In this document: positions 59,744-64,000 of the stretch, piece after piece
How the letters are laid out: each line of letters begins with the position of its first letter
Numbering within the stretch: position 1 is the stretch's first letter
Notes under the pieces: generated by a model
The model's input: the letters and a program-made list of their open reading frames with translations, nothing else
Told to the model about the DNA's origin: nothing
The model's database searches: none
DNA from: Saliterribacillus persicus
GTDB lineage: Bacteria > Bacillota > Bacilli > Bacillales > Amphibacillaceae
Length of the DNA stretch: 64,000 nucleotides
Reading direction: 5' to 3'
Assembly (NCBI RefSeq): GCF_003337485.1
Contig: NZ_QPJJ01000005.1
Location: 1 to 64,000, forward strand
Program-made: the position numbers and the translations under genes

Positions 59744-60811
59744 TTAAACAATACTTTCTTTCTTCCACTCAGACTTACATTTACTTTGCCATTTCGTTAA
59801 TAATTGTAGTCCTCTACCGGAGGATAGTTGAACTTTAGCATATTCAACACCCTCTTCAATAGTTGGATAAATTCCAAACAGATAGTATCGTAATCCGGTA
59901 TTTAAAACTAATTGATTATAATAATATAAATAAGATTCCCTTTTATCACCTGCTAGTAGAGATAAAATAATTTCCGCTTGCTCTGTAGCGTTTAACTTTA
60001 TATTTTTATCAAACTCTTTACACAATAAGCCATAGTCAGCAGGCTTAACTGTAAAAGAGGATAATCCTTCTTTTTCCCAATGATATACAAAGCTATTTCG
60101 ATGAACTGGTACGTCTTCAGAGCCTTCCAAACCTTGAACAATAAATACATTCTTATAATCCATTTGTTCGAAGCTTGATTTCATTCGTTTAATAGCCGTA
60201 CGATGAAAGGCACCAAGCATAATATTTCTAGCTCCTGTAAAGTTTAAAAGCTTTTCTACCGTGTTAAGTATAGTCCTAACACCAATTTCTTCACGAATAA
60301 AGCGTAACTCTTTTAAAGGGGACGAAAATGCTTCTGCTTCTAAAAAAGTAAGATTTTGATCCATAATTTCATCTTCTACCGTAACGTTTGTTTTATTTCC
60401 ATTTATGTTTAATGCTTGAAAGATATCTACCATGGAAGTACCGTACTTTGGTGGTAACGTAATGGAAGCAGACATGGTACAAGGAACACCTTTTTCTGCT
60501 AACAGAATAGCTGAAGGTATAGTTGCTACAAAGGAATTGCGTCCATTATAAGGCCCTTGAAAATCAATGAGCTTATCTCTCACATTTTCTGGTAATGATA
60601 TCTCCATATTTTGCGTTCTAAATGCATCAATAAACGCCAATAACTCATCAGATGACTCGGTTTTGATTCTAGCAGCAATTAGATACGCAGTAGTTTGTGC
60701 GATAGTCGCTCTTTTATCAATAATTTGTTCAGCAAGTAAGCGTGTTTGCTCATAGCTTAAATCCTTTGAGCCTTTTTTTCCACGAGCAACTTCCTTAAGC
60801 CATTTTTGCAT
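59744..60811 (-). CDS. TrpD2/YbiB-like glycosyltransferase-fold protein
   Basis: A 355-aa protein with the fold of anthranilate phosphoribosyltransferase (the N-terminal helical domain begins at M-Q-K-W-L-K-E-V-A-R-G-K-K). The GTGGD phosphoribosyl-diphosphate motif of true TrpD is missing: the equivalent place reads G-P-Y-N-G-R-N-S-F. Its closest style is E. coli YbiB, a nucleic-acid-binding protein, so tryptophan synthesis is unlikely. The frame opens at 60874 inside sirB; the ATG at 60811 aligns with YbiB-type starts and overlaps sirB by 17 bases. Confidence 0.75.
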   Translation of the reverse strand: MQKWLKEVARGKKGSKDLSYEQTRLLAEQIIDKRATIAQTTAYLIAARIKTESSDELLAFIDAFRTQNMEISLPENVRDKLIDFQGPYNGRNSFVATIPSAILLAEKGVPCTMSASITLPPKYGTSMVDIFQALNINGNKTNVTVEDEIMDQNLTFLEAEAFSSPLKELRFIREEIGVRTILNTVEKLLNFTGARNIMLGAFHRTAIKRMKSSFEQMDYKNVFIVQGLEGSEDVPVHRNSFVYHWEKEGLSSFTVKPADYGLLCKEFDKNIKLNATEQAEIILSLLAGDKRESYLYYYNQLVLNTGLRYYLFGIYPTIEEGVEYAKVQLSSGRGLQLLTKWQSKCKSEWKKESIV

Positions 60812-61553
60812 CCTCTGACCACTCTCCCTGTAACTCCAATACTCTCTCTTTAAAAAGTGTCGAGACATTATCATGATGGCCTAGATAATCAGCCACTTTT
60901 ATTGTTGTTCCATATTGTTTTTGCAAATGCTCCATCGTTTGATGAACTTCTTTAATCAATAAACCTGTAAACAATAAATAAGGAATAATTAAAATAGGTT
61001 TATTATGATGCTTTGCTTTTTCGGTAACTAATTCCTCAAACTTAGGATTACTGGCAGCTAGAAAGCATGCTGTAATATTATTCGTTTTCAGTTTTATTTT
61101 CAATAATTCTTTTATTTTTCTGGTGTCTTCTAATGCTTCGTTGTCACTACTTCCTCGCCCTACAAGTAATATGTCATATGCAGAAGGATTTGAAGTGACG
61201 TCGAGCACTCTATCTGATACCGCTTCGATCATTTTGTTCTCGACACCTAATGGTCTTCCGTAATTAAATTTTATAAGGGGATATTTCTTTTTTTCTCTTT
61301 CTAAAACTTCCGGAATATCAATTTTGGCATGCCCTGCAGTTAATAATAGTATTGGAACAATAGCTATATTTGTTGCACCTTTTTCAACGCAGACTCGAAT
61401 ACCCTCAGAAATATTAGGTTCCTCTAGCTCTAAAAAACATACTTCTTGGATCCTTGTTGTAAGTTTAGCCATGGTTTTCTTTAAACATGCATTAGCTTCA
61501 ATTTTAGCTTCTTTTCTTCTGCTTCCATGACAGATGTATAATACTGCATCCAC
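60795..61553 (-). CDS. sirB: Sirohydrochlorin ferrochelatase (CbiX/SirB)
   Basis: A 252-aa chelatase that inserts Fe2+ into sirohydrochlorin to give siroheme. Two CbiX-like halves; the metal-binding histidines are H9 in C-H-G-S-R-R and H75 in A-G-H-A-K. The length is near B. subtilis YlnE/SirB. The start is a GTG after GGAGGG. It lies 17 bases past sumT. Confidence 0.9.
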   Translation of the reverse strand: MDAVLYICHGSRRKEAKIEANACLKKTMAKLTTRIQEVCFLELEEPNISEGIRVCVEKGATNIAIVPILLLTAGHAKIDIPEVLEREKKKYPLIKFNYGRPLGVENKMIEAVSDRVLDVTSNPSAYDILLVGRGSSDNEALEDTRKIKELLKIKLKTNNITACFLAASNPKFEELVTEKAKHHNKPILIIPYLLFTGLLIKEVHQTMEHLQKQYGTTIKVADYLGHHDNVSTLFKERVLELQGEWSEDAKMA

Positions 61554-61570
61554 TAGCTTTCCCTCCTATA

Positions 61571-62350
61571 TTAGGCTTGTAATACCTCAAGAGGTTTAAA
61601 TTCTTGATCTATTGCTTTTAACTTTAGAAGTTCTGCTCGAATTTTCACTACTTCTCCTACTATTATCATTGCCGGATTACTTATTTCCTCTCTCTTCACA
61701 TCATCACAAATTGTTTCTAATGTTCCAACGACAACTTTTTCATTTTCAGTGGTACCTTCTTGAATAATTGCGATTGGAGTTTGTTTCGTTTTCCCATACT
61801 TCATTAGCTGTTCTTTGATAAAAGGAAGATTACTCATTCCCATATAAATAGCCAATGTATCGACAGATTTCACTAAATGCTCCCATTCAATATCTGATGG
61901 GATGCCGTTTTTACAATGCCCCGTTACCGTTGCAAAAGTGCGACCTAGTGAACGGTGCGTTATAGGAATATCTGCTGAAGTAGCAGCAGCAATTCCAGCC
62001 GTAATCCCTGGTACTACTTCATAAGGAATTCCTTCAAGTGCTAGTGCATGGACTTCCTCTGCACCACGGCCATAAACATAAGGGTCTCCACCCTTTAACC
62101 GCACCACACGCTTGCCTTCTTTTGCATATTTAACTAGAAATTGATTAATCGTTTCTTGTTTCATTAAATGCAACTTAGGTAATTTCCCGCAAAATATTAA
62201 CTTACATGCTTTTTTTGCTTCCTTCAATAATGTTTTGTTAACTAGACGATCGTATAAAATAACATCAGCTTGCTGAATGCATTTCATAGCTTTCACTGTG
62301 ATTAAGTCTGGATCCCCTGGTCCCGCACCCACTAAATATACCCTCTTCAC
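61571..62350 (-). CDS. sumT: Uroporphyrinogen-III C-methyltransferase
   Basis: A 259-aa SAM-dependent enzyme that adds two methyl groups to uroporphyrinogen III to give precorrin-2. The SAM site starts V-G-A-G-P-G-D-P-D-L, and R-L-K-G-G-D-P-Y-V-Y-G-R-G is the substrate loop. The start is a GTG after GGGGGG. It corresponds to NasF in the B. subtilis nitrite operon. It follows nirD by 69 bases. Confidence 0.93.
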   Translation of the reverse strand: MKRVYLVGAGPGDPDLITVKAMKCIQQADVILYDRLVNKTLLKEAKKACKLIFCGKLPKLHLMKQETINQFLVKYAKEGKRVVRLKGGDPYVYGRGAEEVHALALEGIPYEVVPGITAGIAAATSADIPITHRSLGRTFATVTGHCKNGIPSDIEWEHLVKSVDTLAIYMGMSNLPFIKEQLMKYGKTKQTPIAIIQEGTTENEKVVVGTLETICDDVKREEISNPAMIIVGEVVKIRAELLKLKAIDQEFKPLEVLQA

Positions 62351-62419
62351 ATTAATCCCCCCAATTATTGGTCTTCCTGTATATTACCCAAATAGCTTTA
62401 AATTATGAATCTTTCCTTA

Positions 62420-62743
62420 TTAGTTTGCTAGATTGATATAAACATTATTTTGATCTACTTCAACTTTATATGTTTCTACACAACCTTCATCTGGAGCTTG
62501 CACCTGGCCATCTACAATACTAATTTTCCAGTCATGCATTGGGCAAAATACATGTTCCCCAGACACCATTCCTTCTGCTAGTACTCCACCCTTGTGGGGG
62601 CACCGATTTTGAATAGCTCTAATATCACCATTCGCTAATTTAAATACAGCAATTTCTTTATCATCGATCACGATTGTTTTACCTAAACGCAGTGGCATTT
62701 CATCCACTTTTCCAATAAATACTTTACGTAATGTGTTTTCCAT
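62420..62743 (-). CDS. nirD: Nitrite reductase small subunit (Rieske-like)
   Basis: A 107-aa Rieske-type protein that pairs with NirB for NADH-dependent reduction of nitrite to ammonium. Cluster ligands C48-P-H50 and C67-P-M-H70 are present, enough for a 2Fe-2S Rieske center. It matches B. subtilis NasE in length. The ATG follows AAGGGGGT, 14 bases after the nirB stop. Confidence 0.93.
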   Translation of the reverse strand: MENTLRKVFIGKVDEMPLRLGKTIVIDDKEIAVFKLANGDIRAIQNRCPHKGGVLAEGMVSGEHVFCPMHDWKISIVDGQVQAPDEGCVETYKVEVDQNNVYINLAN

Positions 62744-62757
62744 TGTTTTTTACCCCC

Positions 62758-64000
62758 TTATTTAGAAATAGCAGTAGCGTGTACTTTTTCAAATAAATCT
62801 TTTAAAACTGTTTCATCATTATTGGTTTCATTCCAAGGTTCTTTGTAGACAGATAATGCCTCATCTAATCTTTCATTTAATTCATTTCGAAGGAACTGAT
62901 CTTCTACTACTTCTTGAACGTGTGCAATCCCTACTCTTTCTACCCATGCCGAAGTTCGTTCAAGATATTTAGCATTCTCACGGTAATATTGAAGGTATGC
63001 ACCGATATATTCTAATACTTCTTCTTCTGTTTTCACTTTGGTTAAAAGCTCTGCCTGTCTTAATTCTGTTCCACCGTTTCCACCAACATGAATTTCCCAC
63101 GTTCCATCTAGCCCAATTACACCAACGTCTTTCACTCCACCTTCAGCACAGTTTCTCGGGCATGCAGAGACGCCCATTTTTACTTTGTGTGGTGTGTTTA
63201 ATCCTTCAAATTTCTTTTCAATTTGTATTCCCATTCCAACTGAATCCTGTGTACCAAAACGACAGAAATTTGCACCTACGCAAGTTTTGACGGTTCGTAC
63301 AGATTTAGCATAAGCATGCCCTGATGGCATATCTAAATCTTTCCATACAGACGGAAGATCTTCTTTTTTCACTCCTAATAGGTCAATACGTTGCCCACCA
63401 GTTAACTTAATCATACCTACTTCATATTTATCTGCTACGTCAGCAATCTTTCTAAGATCATCTGAATTTGTTACTCCACCATACATTCTTGGAACAACAG
63501 AGTAGGTACCATTGTTTTGAATGTTTGCATGCATCCGTTCATTAACAAAACGGGATTCTTTTTCATCTTCATATTCTGTTGGATTAACCATTCCTAAATA
63601 ATAATTCAATGCTGGTTTACACTTGGAACAACCTTCTTCTGTTTTCCATTCCAATACATGCATGACTTCTCTGGTATGCGTTAAGCCTTTTTCTTTTATT
63701 TCGGCAATCACTTCATCACGAGATAATTCAGTACAGGTACAAATGGATTCTTTTTGATCCGCTTCAAATGCATCTCCTAAAGTATGCTCTAATAAATCAG
63801 ATACTAATGATTTACACGTACCGCAAGATCTTGAAGCATTCGTTGCACCTTTAACTTCATCAACAGTAGATAAACCTTTTGCATTAATTGCTTCTACAAT
63901 CGTTCCTTTTGTGACACCATTACACCCACAAATTAGCTCTTCATCTGACATACTAGCAACTAAGCTTTCACCTGAATCTTCACTAGATTCACTCTCAAGA
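62758..64000 (-). CDS. nirB: Nitrite reductase large subunit, C-terminal half (gene runs off the window)
   Basis: The frame stays open through the right edge; its visible part is about 413 residues. An apparent ATG at 63951 is internal: 16 more codons continue upstream, and the FAD/NAD half of the protein must lie beyond. In order are a BFD-type 2Fe-2S segment (I-C-G-C-N-G-V-T), a second one (I-C-T-C-T-E-L-S), a sirohaem half-domain, and cluster ligands C-V-G-A-N-F-C and A-C-P-R-N-C. It reduces nitrite to ammonium in the cytoplasm. Confidence 0.95.
   Translation of the reverse strand, partial: LESESSEDSGESLVASMSDEELICGCNGVTKGTIVEAINAKGLSTVDEVKGATNASRSCGTCKSLVSDLLEHTLGDAFEADQKESICTCTELSRDEVIAEIKEKGLTHTREVMHVLEWKTEEGCSKCKPALNYYLGMVNPTEYEDEKESRFVNERMHANIQNNGTYSVVPRMYGGVTNSDDLRKIADVADKYEVGMIKLTGGQRIDLLGVKKEDLPSVWKDLDMPSGHAYAKSVRTVKTCVGANFCRFGTQDSVGMGIQIEKKFEGLNTPHKVKMGVSACPRNCAEGGVKDVGVIGLDGTWEIHVGGNGGTELRQAELLTKVKTEEEVLEYIGAYLQYYRENAKYLERTSAWVERVGIAHVQEVVEDQFLRNELNERLDEALSVYKEPWNETNNDETVLKDLFEKVHATAISK

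Noticed and set aside
63949-63951. ATG at 63951 as the start of nirB
   Set aside because: The frame stays open to the window edge, and the FAD/NAD half of NirB is missing. The ATG is internal to a longer gene.

Overview
The window is 64 kb of low-GC (roughly one-third G+C), gene-dense chromosome from a spore-forming member of the Bacillaceae. Spore-former markers are spoVAC-spoVAD-spoVAEb, a Spo0E-like phosphatase, and a YteA-type DksA protein. The gene order suhB-yktB-yktA-speA-(slp position)-pdhDCBA-ykyA-def-ykrA-rpoY-rnjA-ktrC mirrors the Bacillus subtilis 1.5 Mb region. Low GC and the acidic, AT-rich coding style suggest the Oceanobacillus/Virgibacillus side of the family; that placement is inference. 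No rRNA, tRNA, CRISPR array or prophage was seen. The only mobile DNA is the right end of an IS3-family element at the left edge.

Layout. 1-109: IS3-family tail. 128-15159: housekeeping block with inositol phosphatase, arginine/lysine decarboxylase, a secreted polysaccharide-deacetylase lipoprotein, the whole pyruvate dehydrogenase complex (E1alpha, E1beta, E2, E3), peptide deformylase, the RNA polymerase epsilon subunit with RNase J1, and the KtrC potassium-channel gate. 15350-18954: a two-subunit ABC exporter with one degenerate ATP site. 19416-26650: MscS channel and the acetylase branch of diaminopimelate/lysine synthesis (dapH, dapL, patA), interleaved with the c-di-AMP-binding protein DarB, Tat-exported YkuE, a Sco lipoprotein and YkyB. 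26710-32614: small regulatory and envelope genes (Spo0E-like, PilZ, signal peptidase, zinc-ribbon membrane protein, HtrA-like protease, lipoprotein, NfrA). 32832-35195: compact spoVA operon. 36934-45617: ilvBHC-leuABCD with a cre site, a CodY-like box, two promoters and a leucine (CUC) T-box. 45748-53274: yyaL, CIRCE-controlled htpG, a YteA-like protein, a diguanylate cyclase and a lactonase. 53984-57760: an operon for a YtrA-type GntR repressor, an ABC ATPase, a large permease and an ECF sigma factor. 58697-64000: siroheme and nitrite-reduction genes (sirC, trpD2-like, sirB, sumT, nirD, and nirB running off the right edge).

How the genes work together. DapH, PatA and DapL form the acetylated route to meso-diaminopimelate. 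SumT, SirC and SirB convert uroporphyrinogen III to siroheme, the cofactor of the NirB subunit encoded next to them. IlvBHC and LeuABCD make the branched-chain amino acids under combined carbon (cre), nitrogen/nutritional (CodY-like) and tRNA-Leu control. Second-messenger proteins include DarB (c-di-AMP), a diguanylate cyclase without the inhibitory site, and a PilZ protein with an altered ligand motif.

Several genes too short for routine ORF calling have a good ribosome site: a 32-aa basic peptide before rpoY-rnjA, a 58-aa Spo0E-like protein, a 27-aa hydrophobic peptide with its own terminator, a 48-aa membrane peptide and a 37-aa membrane peptide. Many starts were moved to GTG, TTG or internal ATG codons that sit at proper distance from a Shine-Dalgarno sequence. 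No wholly new system is proven here. The best candidates for something under-described are the GntR/ABC/permease/ECF-sigma operon, the zinc-ribbon/HtrA-like/lipoprotein cluster, and the small peptides.
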